From: Siphonodentalium dalli
Taxonomy: Eukaryota; Mollusca; Scaphopoda; Gadilida; Siphonodentaliidae
Direction of reading: 5' to 3'
Assembly: GCA_032622095.1 (NCBI GenBank)
Contig: CP136065.1
Coordinates: 219,274,151-219,338,150, forward strand
DNA length: 64,000 nt
In this document: piece by piece, positions 1 to 11,512 of the stretch
Layout of the letters: each line of letters opens with the position of its first letter
Position numbering within the stretch: the stretch's first letter is position 1
The notes under the pieces: generated by a model
What the model was told of the DNA's origin: nothing
The model's input: only the letters and a program-made list of their open reading frames with translations
Databases searched by the model: none
Made by a program: the position numbers and the translations under genes

Positions 1-460
1 CCTGTATTTATGAATTGAGCATACATGTACAAGTACCAACAAGAGCATCGCTAGGGTGCAGCAAAATACACCAGAGTGGTCATTCAAACAAAGGCCCATA
101 ACTATTGTGGAACAAAAATTTGAACTTGACCTGAATTTTGGGATGCAATAAACTCATGTGCGAAATTACATTCTATTCAGTTTAGACTTACTAAACATTT
201 CATTAGGAAACGAATATTGAGTGCAAATTCCAACAAAAAGGACCATAACTCTGGTGAAAATTGGGAAGAACCCGAGTTCGAACTTGAGCTGTATTTTGTT
301 CAAAAAACCCACATACCAAATTTCATTCTATTCAGTTGAGACTATCTAAAGTTAACATCTGGAAATCAAAATCGAACGGATGGACAGATGCACTGACGGA
401 TGGAAGAATGGACAGACCAATAACATAATATGTCCTGTTTTAAAAAAAGGGCATATACAA
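1..460. repeat. Degenerate modular repeat with ggacgg tail
   Basis: Two related modules (about 90-215 and 239-360) share the order 'ccataact', 'ttgaacttga', 'attctattcagtt', and are followed by a tail of ggacggatggacag-like motifs at 376-425. The same grammar returns at 46.5-47.1, 58.2-58.6 and 62.1-62.6 kb. No open frame is kept. I infer a dispersed non-coding repeat of the host genome. Confidence 0.6.
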
Positions 461-536
461 AATTAGTAATCCAGAAAGGACTGATCCTAACTCAGATTCA
501 GGGGCTTCTAAAATTGATGGATACCCGTGATTATGC

Positions 537-1047
537 CAGGGACTAGCCTAGAGGTTTCATATTCGGGGAGGAAGTCACTTCTCCCTGTTTTGTTATTAGG
601 GAGAAATGGACTGTTATTAGAGAGAACTAACAATGGTTGAAATTCAATTTACACCCAGACACAGTCTTTGTAAACATACACTCTGATACTGATACTATTT
701 TTTATATGTGGGTATGTAGTTTACTCCAGACTGACCCAGACATCACCATTCTACAATTCAATAAGTACAGTAATGCTCTAAGTAATCGACTTCTTAACCA
801 CAGCCGAATTATGGGTAACTTTTCAGGATTTAGTCGGATATATGGCTTGTTGCACTGTATTATACAACACAAGAGCCCGTTTGTGAACCATTATAGTGAG
901 TAGAAACACCATTGTAATCAGTCAATACACTTTAAATATGCTGTTGTGACCCATGCATTCTTGTAAATGAGAGAACTTACTAAATAGGGAGAATCTGCAC
1001 ATTTAGGGAGAAGATGTCTCCCAAGTCGGCCTCTAGGTTGGTCCCTG
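537..1047. mobile_element. hAT-like MITE, family H (copy 1)
   Basis: It begins CAGGGACTAG and ends TTGGTCCCTG, a short inverted pair of the CAGGG type seen in hAT elements. Flanks GATTATGC and GATAATGG resemble an 8-bp target duplication with two mismatches. The interior has repeated 'gggagaagt' / 'acttctccc' motifs near both ends. It carries a decayed family A insertion at 766-859. It also has an intact TTAA at 932-935, which is the empty version of the site occupied by a C element in the copy at 6240. Confidence 0.65.
766..859. mobile_element. Family A MITE, internally deleted
   Basis: It starts TACAGTAATGC, keeps the left arm down to 'ggcttgttgc', then jumps to a terminal ctgTA. The right arm is almost wholly missing. 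It sits at a TA inside the H element, and H sequence 'caacacaagagccc' resumes just after it. Confidence 0.7.
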
Positions 1048-1144
1048 GATAATGGTTACTAATAAAGTGAATAACAAATCCCGGGATGAACGCAAAAGAC
1101 TGACTAAAATTATTTATATCAAATTCTTCAATAATAAATCAAAA

Positions 1145-1311
1145 TTAACTCTTTCAGTGCCAAGTCCGATTTTTGTATCAACCCATATTTCCTTGATAAT
1201 TTTTCAAATTTATTGATTATAATAATGTGATACATTGATGGAAAGAGATCTAAGAATGATCAAGGAAATATGGGTTGATACAAAAATCGGACTTGGCACT
1301 GAAAGGTTTAA
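1145..1311. mobile_element. Short TTAA MITE, family C
   Basis: It is bounded by TTAA on both sides, with ends CTCTTTCAGTGCCAAG and CTTGGCACTGAAAGG. The arms form an almost complete foldback around 'gatggaaagagatct'. The TTAA target and CCCTTT-like end suggest a piggyBac-type non-autonomous element. Two other C copies have matching empty sites in this window. Confidence 0.8.
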
Positions 1312-1514
1312 GCAACTACCAATAGAAATAGCAATAGTTACCTTTGAAGGCGAATAAGATCAGAAGGAACATTACAGACACATGCACTCGGGCAGACATC
1401 CTGTACTGATGTGACGGAGTGAGCATGAAGTCTCAGTCAACAGCTCAGGGCATCCAGTCAGTTACCATGCCTCCGTCAACAAACCATCTAAGTCCCATCT
1501 CCGATCCTGTAAAA

Positions 1515-1975
1515 CAAGCCTGAGTTTAGTGAGTCTGTCATTTGCAGAATGAGGTCCCCAGAGGGTCAATTTAGTGACGCTATCCCGCATAGCGGGCTAG
1601 CATCACTAAATTCACCCTCTGGGAACCTCATTCTGCATGGCCTCATCTGATATGGGAGACAAAGACTCAGATTGAAGTTCCCTAAATGGTGAATATTGTG
1701 ATGTACACCCATTGGGAACCTCGATTATGCAATGTGTCGTCTGCCAATTTGGGGATATAGAGAAACTAAACTAATATGGAAATAGAATCTTTGTGAAGAA
1801 GTTTATATATAAATTTGATAATAAAGAAACTTTCCAGAGAAGATGAGGCCTAAACAGAATTAGGTACCCAGAGGGTGAATTTAGTGATGCTAGCCCACTA
1901 TGTGGGATAGCATCACTAAATTCACCCTCTGGGGACCTCATTCTACAAATGACAGGCACACTAAACTCAGGCATG
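1515..1975. mobile_element. Family G2 MITE with 8-bp target duplication
   Basis: The ends are CAAGCCTGAGTTTAG and CTAAACTCAGGCATG. The flanks CTGTAAAA and CTGCAAAA match at 7 of 8 positions. Inside are two hairpins built on 'agagggt(c/g)aatttagtga' and its complement, plus a weaker central one. The 461 bp length matches the copy at 33331 (462 bp). No coding capacity. Confidence 0.85.
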
Positions 1976-1983
1976 CTGCAAAA

Positions 1984-2954
1984 CACCATATCAAATAGAC
2001 CCATCTTGACCAAATCTGATACACTGTAACGGAACAATTTACCGAACAGGAAACATGACTGATCCAATGATAACCAAGCTGTAATCACGATACTTGAGCA
2101 ATTTTGTGAGATATAATTAAGATCAAAGGAAGACAATAGAATATTATGGACATATATCAGATGTTTTGTGTTTGGAGATCTTTACTGGCTTGCATGTTTC
2201 AAGTCAACAACAAACAACAGAAAACATAAACAAATATTGTTCGAGTCTGGCATAGACAATGACAAACAATGCACTATTGTAAGACGTAAAAGGGATAGTG
2301 CTCAAAACTAGATTTTATGGACGGATTGCATAAAATATCTCTCTGATATTACCAGGATTGTTGTCTGACGAGTCTATCTATGTGTCTGTGTAAGCATGTG
2401 TCTGCCTGTAACTGTTTTTCGGCGCTATAATATCTATCACATACACCTGATTGTGCTCAAAATTTTTAACATGTCAGGTTGCACATCTTAGAATACAACA
2501 TGCAAAATTGCAGGCGATCAGTTAAAGAGGGCCTGAGATATAAAATGTTCCCCAAAGGTTATCAAGGCATGAATATTTTGCCTTATATAATGCATTTCTC
2601 CAAAGGCAAATGTGTTTTCAGCAGCATCTGTCAATATAAAACACCAAAGCCAAATTCGGGACAAACTCCTCACACCTGCCTGTCATATTTGTCACCCATC
2701 AGTTTTGATTGGGACCCCCTCGTAATATTATATTACTCTACTATGTAAGACACAGACATACCATAGTATGATTGATTTTAATTATTAATAACTCTTAAAT
2801 AATGAGATTTTGCAGATTGAAAAATACATTTATATGTAAAGCCATTACTGTTGCAGTGGAATTACCAATCAAAGTCAATTAACATAACAAAGTTTAATCA
2901 AAACTTGACAGTAAACATGAGAAAAGGTCAAAGAATTGAAAAATATACTGAAAA
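1984..2954. other. Unassigned intergenic DNA
   Basis: Nothing here could be tied to a gene or to a repeat family in this window. The open frames are short (89 codons or fewer), have no recognisable motif, and are interrupted in every direction. Confidence 0.5.
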
Positions 2955-3018
2955 TAAAATTTAGACTAACATAACAATGGTTTCAACATGCGAAAATATC
3001 ATTATAGGAGAGCTATTA
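2955..3018 (+). repeat. Dispersed repeat L, partial copy
   Basis: 'acataacaatggtttcaaca' and the following bases match the L copies at about 39290 and 45770. The copy is interrupted at 3019 by a family A element. A related A element also interrupts the L copy near 45.9 kb. Confidence 0.6.
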
Positions 3019-3207
3019 TACAGTAATGCCCTAAATAATCGACTCCTTAACCACAGCAGAATTTTGGGTAATTTTTCAGGATTTAGTCAGAAATATGGCT
3101 TGTTGCCATTCATCGGAAAGCTCTCAGCCATATTTTCGACTAAATCCTGAAAAGTTACCCATAATTCTGCTATGGTTAAGGAGTCGATTATTTAGGGCAT
3201 TACTGTA
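3019..3207. mobile_element. Family A palindromic MITE
   Basis: It is bounded by TA, with ends CAGTAATGCCC and GGGCATTACTG. The two arms fold back on each other with part of the centre deleted (189 bp against 217 bp for full copies). The TA target and CAGT start are typical of Tc1/mariner/pogo elements. There is no transposase sequence. Confidence 0.85.
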
Positions 3208-3222
3208 TATAATTAACATAAG

Positions 3223-3525
3223 AACATTTACCCACTGTGAGCGCCTTGGGTCTCTTTAGTCGTTATGTTTTTACAGACTTTTAACATTTTGCAACATTTA
3301 CCCACTGTGAGCGCCTTGGGTCTCTTTAGTCGTTATGTTTTTACAGACTTTTAACATTTTGCAACATTTACCCACTGTGAGCGCCTTGGGTCCCTTTAAG
3401 TGGTGATGTTTTTACAGACTTTTAACATTAGCAAACATTCACTCACTGTGAGCGCCTTGGATCCCTTTAATAGTGGTGATATTTTTACAGGCTTTTAACA
3501 TTATCAAACATTCACTCACTTTAAG
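3223..3525 (+). repeat. 70-bp tandem repeat, about 4.3 units
   Basis: The motif 'aacatttacccactgtgagc' recurs at 3223, 3293 and 3363, and as a diverged form at about 3434 and 3506. The first two units are nearly identical and the later ones differ by substitutions. A single diverged unit lies in inverted orientation at about 43868-43955. Confidence 0.9.
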
Positions 3526-4110
3526 TAATTGTAAAATTTTAACTTTTCAAACAACTAAGAAAATAATTAACTTGCATTTAAGGCATGGGCGGCGTTCGTT
3601 GCAGAAATATTTATATTTGATCAAATCGCCATCAACAGAAGGAACATAAAAATATATACAGTTCCGCTCATATGCCAAACATAATCAGCGTGTAAATAGT
3701 ATATTGTCGTCAAGACGTACGATGGTGTACGTAAACAAGAGACTGCTAGTGTTACAGAAGTTGTGCTTCTGTTTACATAAAACAGCGCAATTCTATTGGT
3801 TATAATCACACAATAATGATATAAACGCTCTTTATTATTTCCATATCAGGAAAACAGTAACAAATAACGCTCTTTATGTTAACCATATCCGGATCAAAAC
3901 AAAAGCCAGGAAATGTAACGTTTTTTGCTTTTGTTTACATAACAAAGGGGAAAAAATTGACAATAACATACGGTTTATGCCATATTTCTTATTGGTATAA
4001 GAACAAAGTCTGTCTATATTTTACTATTCTTTCTGTTTATGGCGGTTTTTCACGGAGCTGAATATTTTAATAGCATACCCACCGCCAACGCTGCCCGTAT
4101 CTTTAAGACC
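3526..4110. repeat. Dispersed repeat W
   Basis: The stretch from about 3950 ('gacaataacata', 'ggtataagaacaaa', 'tttctgtttatggc', 'atatcttta') is matched in order at 36736-36892, where a B element then interrupts it. The upstream part has no match that I could see. No coding frame is shared between the copies. Confidence 0.6.
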
Positions 4111-4147
4111 AGTAAAAACGTTGATTTTTTTCCCCAATATTGCTTGA

Positions 4148-4411
4148 TTAACCCTTCCATGATTGGAACTACCTGAAATTTTGCGAAAACCCTGTGCCAA
4201 TGCATTCTCTTATATATGCGAGTCTCCCATAGTGAGCCTCACATATATAAGAGAATACATTGGCTTAGCAATATTTACCTTGACCTTGTAAGGCAGTACA
4301 TTCTGTTATATATGTGATGCTCCCATGGGAGCCTCGCATATATATAAGAGAATGTACTGGCACAGGGTCTTTAATGTGGTAAAAGTGTAGCTCCCATCAT
4401 GAAAGGGTTGA
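4148..4411. mobile_element. TTAA MITE, family E
   Basis: It begins TTAACCCTTCCATGATTGG and ends CCATCATGAAAGGGTTGA; the final TTAA has mutated to TTGA. Inside are two diverged versions of the hairpin module (4197-4263 and 4293-4363) in the same CCCTGTGCC/GGCACAGGG frame found in family B. The ends belong to a different family from B, so the hairpin is shared while the termini are not. Confidence 0.75.
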
Positions 4412-4501
4412 AAAATATCATACAACTTCTTCCATATCACCAACCAGGCTGATCTCTGGCCCCATGATTGATATTGGATGCTTCTGATCGATTGATCGAT
4501 G

Positions 4502-4521
4502 CCCCCCCCCCCCCCCCCCCC
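4502..4521 (+). repeat. Poly-C tract
   Basis: An uninterrupted run of 20 C residues. A similar run lies at 38212-38231. Confidence 0.95.
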
Positions 4522-4710
4522 TCCCCACAAAAAAAATTCTTTGAGATTTAACTGTTGTATTAGTTGCTTAGTTTGAGAGATGCCATCATGAAATAGTATT
4601 ACTGACCTCTCAGGGAACTTATGATTCTCTGATGCCCTTTTTGAAGACAATTCAACACGCTATAGTGAAACAAAGACATATTCTAAAATCAATGATTCAG
4701 GTTTAATTTC

Positions 4711-5486
4711 AGGCCTGGAATATGGTGCTTGATATTTGAAAATGAGGTCCCCAGAGCACAGAGAGGGCACCAAATTCATCACCTGTGGGACCTCATTTTG
4801 CATGGTCGCCTCCTATGGGAGACCTAGACTCAGATTTAAGTTCCCAGATGGTGAAGATTGTGATGTGCACCATTGGGCACCTCGATTATGCCATGCGTCT
4901 CTGCAAATTTGGGGATATAGAGAAACTAAACAAATAAAAGGTCAACCGACCACAGTGTCCCCCCGAAAACGCGGCAAGTCGATGCCACTTTGTTAAAGAA
5001 ATTTAAAAAAATGGTGAAAAGGGTTAATAACTCCGTAAAAAAATTATTTTTCCGTTATCTATATACATGTTGCACATCTCCAATATGTGGGTAACAATAC
5101 TCTGAAATTTCAAATATCTACGATCAAAACTGTAGGAGGAGTTGATTACACCATGAAGGTACCCTCATACAGAAAATTATAAAACGGACGAACAGATGGT
5201 ACGACGAACGGATGGACGGACAAACGGACAAACGGAGCCCGTTTCTATAGTCCCCCAAAAATATATTTTTCGGGGGACAAAAAAGAAATAGAATCTTTCT
5301 GAAGATACTAAAAAACTTAGATAATTTGATAATAAAGATAATTTGCAGAAGGTGATGCCTAAGCAGAATGAGGTACCCAGAGGGTGAATTTAATGATGCT
5401 AGCCTGCTGTGCAGGGTAGCATCACTAAATTCACCCTCTGGGCACCTCATTCTGCCAATGTCTGGCTCCGTATTCTCAGGCCTGGT
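4711..5486. mobile_element. Family G2 MITE with an inserted segment
   Basis: The ends AGGCCTGG and CAGGCCTG have flanks TTTAATTTC and TTAATTTC, consistent with an 8-bp duplication. G2 sequence runs to about 4940 ('ggggatatagagaaactaaa') and resumes at about 5283 ('agaaatagaatctt'). In the copy at 1515 these two parts lie only a few bases apart, so about 340 bp was inserted between them. Confidence 0.7.
4941..5282. mobile_element. Insertion inside G2 with ggacgg tail
   Basis: This starts near 'gtccccccgaaaa' and ends near 'tttttcgggggac', a G/C-run inverted pair, and contains 'ggatggacggacaaacggac' close to its right side. The layout resembles the element at 12209-12792. It is non-coding and its class is not known to me. 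Confidence 0.5.
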
Positions 5487-5815
5487 TAATTTCCATACCA
5501 GTACCCTTGCTGATGAGGTTTTGATTCCAGATCCCTACAACTGATCTATCTTGTAGAATTCCCATGTCGTTATACCTACAAATTAAAGCGTTGGCAGGCC
5601 TAGACTGTGAAGCGACCACCAGTGTGACCCACCTCAATATTTCTTCATGACCATATAATGACGTGGTGCTGCCCCATGGTAATGAGTTTACAGAACCAAT
5701 GCATCATCAAGAACTTCCGATTGCTCAATCACGAGCTGTATAATGCAAAGTTCAATCTATTTTAGGCATTGCCGATTGGATAATGGAATGAGATCCATAT
5801 AGTGTTTTATATACT

Positions 5816-5931
5816 AAATGTTTCTATACTAAATACTCATTGACGATAAACCTTAAATTTAGTGTGTCTGACACTTGCAGAATGGGATCTCCAGAGTGAT
5901 GCTACCCCGCACAGCGCACAAGGCTTGTGTC
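5816..5931. mobile_element. D and G remnants side by side
   Basis: A 35-bp fragment of a D end ('tttctatactaaatactcat') is followed at about 5852 by a heavily deleted G element: 'aaatttagtgtgtctgacac', a short core, then 'caaggcttg'. Confidence 0.6.
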
Positions 5932-6239
5932 TAAAGTACGAAGAATTAGATTTTATTACACATTTTTTACTGAAAAACACACCGTTTCTTTGTCCAAGCT
6001 TATATCATCTATTCCATGTCATTCCACACATGTGTGTGGAATATATGGAATGACAATGATGTCATATGATGTAAATGACGTTCGCCTCGACAATGAAACA
6101 GTAACTTTAAAATAAAAGCACCATCACACAAGACAACAGCAAGAAATAGCATGGAACAATTATTCGGAAAAACATCAGAAATGATCAATTAGGAGATATT
6201 AGTCAGGTGTGTAATAAACACAGAACCACACACCTGTTG

Positions 6240-7069
6240 CAGGGACCAGTCTAGCAGCTTCATATTGGGAGAAGTCACTTCTCCCTGTTTTGTTATTAGG
6301 AAGAAGTGGACTGTCATCAATGAGAAGAAACAATGGCTGAAAATAAATTTACACATCAACATCACCTTCTATGATCCAATAAGTATTACTATGCAACTAG
6401 TATGCAACACAAGAGCCCATTTATAAAACCGTTATAGTGAGTAAGAACACCATTATAATCAGTAAATATACTTTAACCCTTTCAGTGCCAGGGGCCGATA
6501 TCATCGGCCCTAATTTACGGTCTGTAAAATCGGCCCTAAAAAAAATGTGTTTTTTTTTTGGTTGAATTTTTTTTGGGTATGCTTAAGCATGCTCTAGCGA
6601 ATTTAAAAACAAACTGGATAAAACCTTCGGGGCATGTTATAACTCAAAACTATCACCAAGTATTCATAGTAATAATTTTGATGCCCATGAAAACGTGAGA
6701 TTCCCTGGCACTATACCTACAAAATAAGTTAAAGAATATAAGAAAAAATTATTAAAATTGTAAAAAATTGTAAAAAATAATAACAAATGATGAAAAATTG
6801 TTAGGCCAATGCATTCTCTTATATATGCGAGGCGACCTATGGTCGACTCGCATATATAAGAGAATGCATTGGCACAGGGTATATGGGTTGATACAAAAAA
6901 CGGACCTGGCACTGAAAGGGTTAAATATGTTGTTGTGACATACGCATACTGGTATATGAGAGAGAGGTCATTTCTCACTGGGGCAAAAATAGGGAGAAGT
7001 GGCACATTTTAGGGAGAAGTCGCCCTCTAGGCTGGTCCTCTCCCAAGTCGCCCTCTAGACCGGTACCTG
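6240..7069. mobile_element. hAT-like element, family H (copy 2)
   Basis: It starts CAGGGACCAG and its right part repeats 'ccctctagrc(t/c)ggt', ending GGTACCTG. It aligns with the copy at 537 over most of its length but carries a whole C element at the TTAA that is empty in copy 1. I could not find a convincing 8-bp flank duplication, so the exact right end is uncertain. Confidence 0.55.
6473..6924. mobile_element. Long TTAA MITE, family C, inserted in H
   Basis: TTAA bounds both ends. The left end is CCCTTTCAGTGCCAGG followed by a small GGGCCGATatcATCGGCCC palindrome, and the right end is CCTGGCACTGAAAGGG. One copy of the 69-nt hairpin module lies at about 6803-6871. The matching H copy has a single TTAA at 932-935 in the same context, which is direct evidence of insertion with TTAA duplication. 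Confidence 0.9.
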
Positions 7070-7303
7070 AGTTTATGGCACTCTTGCGATCGCATTCATA
7101 AACTGATGGCCAGGAACAAGCGGGTGTGGTTCTGTGTTTGTACATAACAGTGTCCTGGCTGCAAGAGATACATGTACAATCTGTACATATCTGTGACTTA
7201 ATGGTTGCATAAGGTACCATTTCTACTTAACAGTGAACTGGCTGCATGAGGTTCCATTTGTTCACTTAGAATTGAATGCTTCATGGGCAAGAAGCCACTA
7301 GTA

Positions 7304-7520
7304 TACAGTAATGCTCTAAATAATCGACTCCTTAACCACAGCAGAATTATGGGTAACTTTTCAGGATTTAGTCGGAAATATGGCTTGTTGCCATTCATCA
7401 GAAAGCACTCAGTGAGAGATTTCCGATGAATGGCAACAAGCCATATTTCCGACTAAATCCTGAAAAATTACCCATAATTCTGCTGTGGTTAAGAAGTCGA
7501 TCATTTAGAGCATTACTGTA
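7304..7520. mobile_element. Family A palindromic MITE, full length
   Basis: 217 bp including both TA flanks, the same length as the copies at 9489 and 23705. The ends are CAGTAATGC and GCATTACTG, and the whole element folds back around 'aaagcactcagtgagagatt'. No coding capacity. Confidence 0.9.
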
Positions 7521-7672
7521 TACCAATGCAGTGAATCAACTTTTAAAATCTTTAAAACTCCAGTAATAACTCAATTTATATAACATTTTTTCATATTAAA
7601 ATGCATTGGAATATATCATATTATACTCATGTTCCTAGTTTTTAGTGCTGGTTTGCACTTCAGTGAATCAAT

Positions 7673-7926
7673 CAAGCCTTGAAATAGTGTGTCTGTCATT
7701 TGCAGAATGAGGTCCCCAGAAGGTGAATTTAGTGATGCTACCCCACACAGTAGGCTAGCATAACTAAATTCACCCTCTGGGGACCTCATTCTGCTTAGAC
7801 CTTAGCAGAATGAGGTTCCCAGAGTGTGAATTTGGTGATGCTAGCCAATTGTGTGGGATAGCATCACTAAATTCACCATCTGGGGACCTCATTCTGCAAA
7901 TGACAGACACACTATTTCAAGGCTTG
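7673..7926. mobile_element. Family G1 MITE with perfect 8-bp target duplication
   Basis: The ends are CAAGCCTTGAAATAG and CTATTTCAAGGCTTG, and the flanks are a perfect GAATCAAT direct repeat (7665-7672 and 7927-7934). Two GAATGAGG-type hairpins lie side by side. Length is 254 bp, the same as the copy at 17473. The 8-bp duplication fits hAT or P-like transposition. The CAAGCCT end does not settle which. Confidence 0.93.
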
Positions 7927-8034
7927 GAATCAATCTTGGAATTAATCCATTTCAAAGAATCTTATGATATCAACCAACAAGTCATTTACTACATTTTTCT
8001 AAATTGTTTAATTTTGTTTTCACATTAAATGGTA

Positions 8035-9480
8035 TTGTATGCCATTTTCAATAAATTCCCGGTAATAAAAACGATCTAATATTAATAATATATTGAATTT
8101 TTTTTTTTTATTTGAGTCGAAGATGTATTCTGTAAACATAAAGGTTAATAGGTTATCTTAAAATCAAAGTTAATAATTTGATATAAATTAAATTACCAAT
8201 TTCCGTGTACAAGACGTAATCAAATGAATTGACGGATAGTGGTTTGGGCAACGCGTGACAAACATGATCGTGTAAATTTTTTTGATGATACAGGGTGTAA
8301 ACTCAAGCCACTCATTGATAGTAAATATGCAATAACTTAAATGAGTATATGGAACTAGTATGCAAATAATATATCATTTGATATATTTGCTTGAAAAATG
8401 TACAAAAATTATTCTTGTACTTGTATTTTCGCATTCCGGCTAATCTGCATCCTTAAATTACTTCATACTCAACAGACTTTCAAATAAGGAAAAACTGATT
8501 ACCTTATTCTACGACTAAGAGACTATAGAAACCAACAACAGCATTTGGTTACAGTACCCCATTAAAAACATTGATACACATCCAATTACACTCATATCAT
8601 GACCCTAGCCGAAGTTATTAGCGTTGATTTATGAAATCATGAGAGGCGCACAAGTCATTATTCTCCCCTCATGTTTCCCCCTAATTACCAATTACAGAAA
8701 TTTAATACAGAACATGAAATTGCTGCAAGGTGATTAAATGTCACCAGATCAGAAATCAATGCTTTAGAAACCGCAAGGTCTAATTTGTCAGCATGTTTAA
8801 ATTCTAACTCCCAAAAATAATCATTTGATTCAAAAAAATATTCAAATAATGAGATAGAAAATAGTAAATTTTAGATGCTGGTTGAAAGAAGAGAATTCAC
8901 TAATGGTTTATTTTCAAGAATAATTGATGGATCCTACAAATTTGAAGCCTGGCTGTTTCCTCTATAAATATGCCAATATATTCTTGTTCGTGATCAATAA
9001 CGTCATTAATTCAGATGACGGTGTATTGTAGGTCTGCAGACTGGATCTACAACACGATTTCTGTCAGAGATGAGCTATATTAATGGTCATTATTGCGTCT
9101 ACAAGCCAACAAATCATTCAATCTTCAAGATATGGAAAATTTATTCACCGCATATATGGCTGCATAGGTTACGCTGTGTAGGATTCAGGTTACATCAGAC
9201 TTTGTCATCTACTAAACTCAGCGATCTGATATCCACCTAATTCAGCCATATTTTTTTTATAAAAAACTGTTTTCGTACATACTAGTATAATATATATTAA
9301 CATCTGTTGGTTTACGAACATCTGGGAAAAATCTCTTGATGGATGAGTGGGGAAAAACCCTGACTGGTCTTGATATACCGATTGGCAATTATTCCACATG
9401 GTCGGCGGTGAATGCAAATCACATTAATTCACTTGAAATCATTTATTAAAAATAAAAATAAATAAAACCAACACATTAAT
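8035..9480. other. Unassigned intergenic DNA
   Basis: About 1.4 kb with no recognisable gene, tandem array or family member. Short AT-rich runs occur. This is one of the longest stretches here without an identified repeat, so it may be older or more unique sequence. Confidence 0.5.
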
Positions 9481-9488
9481 TTCTCAAT

Positions 9489-9705
9489 TACAATAATGCC
9501 CTAAGTAATCGACCTCTTAACCAAAGCAGAATTATGGGTAACTTTTCAGGATTTAGTCGGAAATATGGCTTGTTGCCATTCATTGGAAAGCTCTCGGCGA
9601 GAGCTTTCCGATGAATGGCAACAAGCCATATTTCCGACTAAATCCTGAAAAGTTACCCATAATTCTGCTTTGGTTAAGAGGTCGATTACTTAGGGCATTA
9701 CTGTA
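9489..9705. mobile_element. Family A palindromic MITE, full length
   Basis: 217 bp with TA at each end. The two arms are almost perfect complements meeting at 'gctctcggcgagagc'. The near identity of the arms suggests a young copy or arm homogenisation. Confidence 0.92.
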
Positions 9706-9998
9706 TTCTCATTTTACCCATGCTATTACGAGTATGATAGAATGGTTTGTTGAGATATCTCATTCAAACTGAGCGCCTTTAATATTTAATGATAATGGCT
9801 GCTTTAAGCATAGAATACTGTAGTCTATACTGTTCTTATTTTTAATTGTGAGGCCAAGAATGTATGAATTCAATACGAAAATACCAAATATATTCAAAGT
9901 ATACATATGGCTTGGAAAATGAAATACCACTGCCATATTAAATGGGTGTAATCCTATACTAAACTGCATATTAAATGTTGGTATAGCAGATGAGGTTA

Positions 9999-11387
9999 AG
10001 GCCTAAAAAAAAATACCTTTGTTTCCGCTAACGAGCTAACAAAAATTAGGGTAGGTAGGTAGGCTTAACTTTTTTTTTTTTGTTAACTTTTTTTTTTCCA
10101 GTATCTTTATAAATAACTGTATAATACTAAACTAATGTCAATAACCCAAACTATGCACTTCTTAGCCCCAATCAGGTTAACCCAGATGACAGAGGAACTA
10201 GAAATTCCAATTCAATCTTACATATGCTTTGATATTTACATATATACTAGTCTATATACTAATATAGTCTTTGATAATCCAAATATTTCCCATATGGTCT
10301 GGCGACAACTGGAGTCAGTCCAGCACCACAGCACTGTTCACATATTGGAGTGACTGTCTTGTACCGATCTCTTAATGATGGCTTCACAACACCACCTTCT
10401 CCTCCTCATTCAGTGAAGGATCTAGGTATTTTTGGGGGACACCTGTTTTTGGGCAATGATATGCCGAAGGCATAACCTGAAGGCCTGAGCGGAGGAATGT
10501 TTGGGAAGGGTGACCCCCTGATGATGGTGGGGGTCCTCCCCCTGGAAATTTTTATAAAATCCATTGCATTTTGAGCTAATCTAAGGCTCTTTGAGTCAGT
10601 ATTTTGAATTTTACTGAGAGGTCAATTTGATCAAGTTTCTCAAGCATAACTTTGGAACTTTTTATATATGTATGGATTGGAAATGCTTATAAGTTATTGT
10701 CAGATATCTTTTGGTTCAATGGATTATGCTTATCCTGATTGAAATGAGACTTGCCATTATCACTCTAATTCATAAATAGGCTATTTTATAAAATTCAAGT
10801 GAGACACATACCGTACATCATATACTACATGTACATGTAGTCAGAAATACTACATGTACGTGTGTAGTACAGAAACAATGTACATGTATTAAGGTACTAA
10901 TGACTATATATGGTACTAATCTCTATGTTAATTTTTCATTTGGTATTATGAGATCCCATTACTTGATAACCAGGTTGATTTGATCAAATTGTTAATGTTC
11001 CTGTGCTGTAATTGATTGAAATACTGAAGTCTGAACGCTGAATGATAACATACCTGAACTCAAATTATTTGAAGTTTTCACAGATGAAAGCTAGATAAAG
11101 CCAAACATACTTTACAGTATGATTCCAACTGTTAAACTTAAATCTTTTTGTAAACTTAAATTTCTTATGTCAATATATATATAAATATATAAATGTTTTG
11201 CATCTTGTTATGATATGAATTGGGACCTAAATTAAAAAAAAAAAAACATTTTAAATTAAAAAAAAAGAAGTTTTTTGTTTTGGTCAAATTGTTTTTTTTT
11301 GCACAATGGCAATAAAAAGTTTAGGGTCGGGGGTTTAAAATAGGGTCGGTCGGGTTAGCGGAAACAAACATATTTTTTTTTAGGCCT
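9999..11387. mobile_element. Element J with poly-A/T-edged inverted ends
   Basis: It is flanked by AGGCCT on both sides. The ends read TAAAAAAAAATACCTTTG and CATATTTTTTTTTA, with 'ttccgctaac' and 'gttagcggaaac' just inside. The right flank is G2 sequence, so J probably sits within a truncated G2. Internal sequence around 11020-11235 matches 53590-53830 in inverted orientation. No open frame of note: non-autonomous, class unknown. Confidence 0.6.
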
Positions 11388-11512
11388 AAGCAGAATGAGG
11401 TCCCAAGAGGGTGAATTTAGAGATGCTAGCCCGCTATGCGGGATAGCGTCACTAAATTCATCCTCTGGGGACCTCATTCTGCAAATGACAGGCACACTAA
11501 ACTCAGGCTTGG
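11388..11512. mobile_element. Right half of a G2 MITE
   Basis: It keeps one hairpin and the right end CTAAACTCAGGCTTG. Its left half is absent, and element J abuts it. Confidence 0.75.

Noticed and set aside
637-903. 88-codon frame near the start of the window.
   Set aside because: It runs across the H element and a nested A fragment; no independent support.
1771-2136. 121-codon minus-strand frame.
   Set aside because: Most of it reads through the right hairpin of a G2 element; equivalent frames occur at several G copies.
6000-6060. Small palindrome around 'ttccacacatgtgtgtggaa' as a regulatory site.
   Set aside because: Imperfect and isolated, with no neighbouring gene to regulate.
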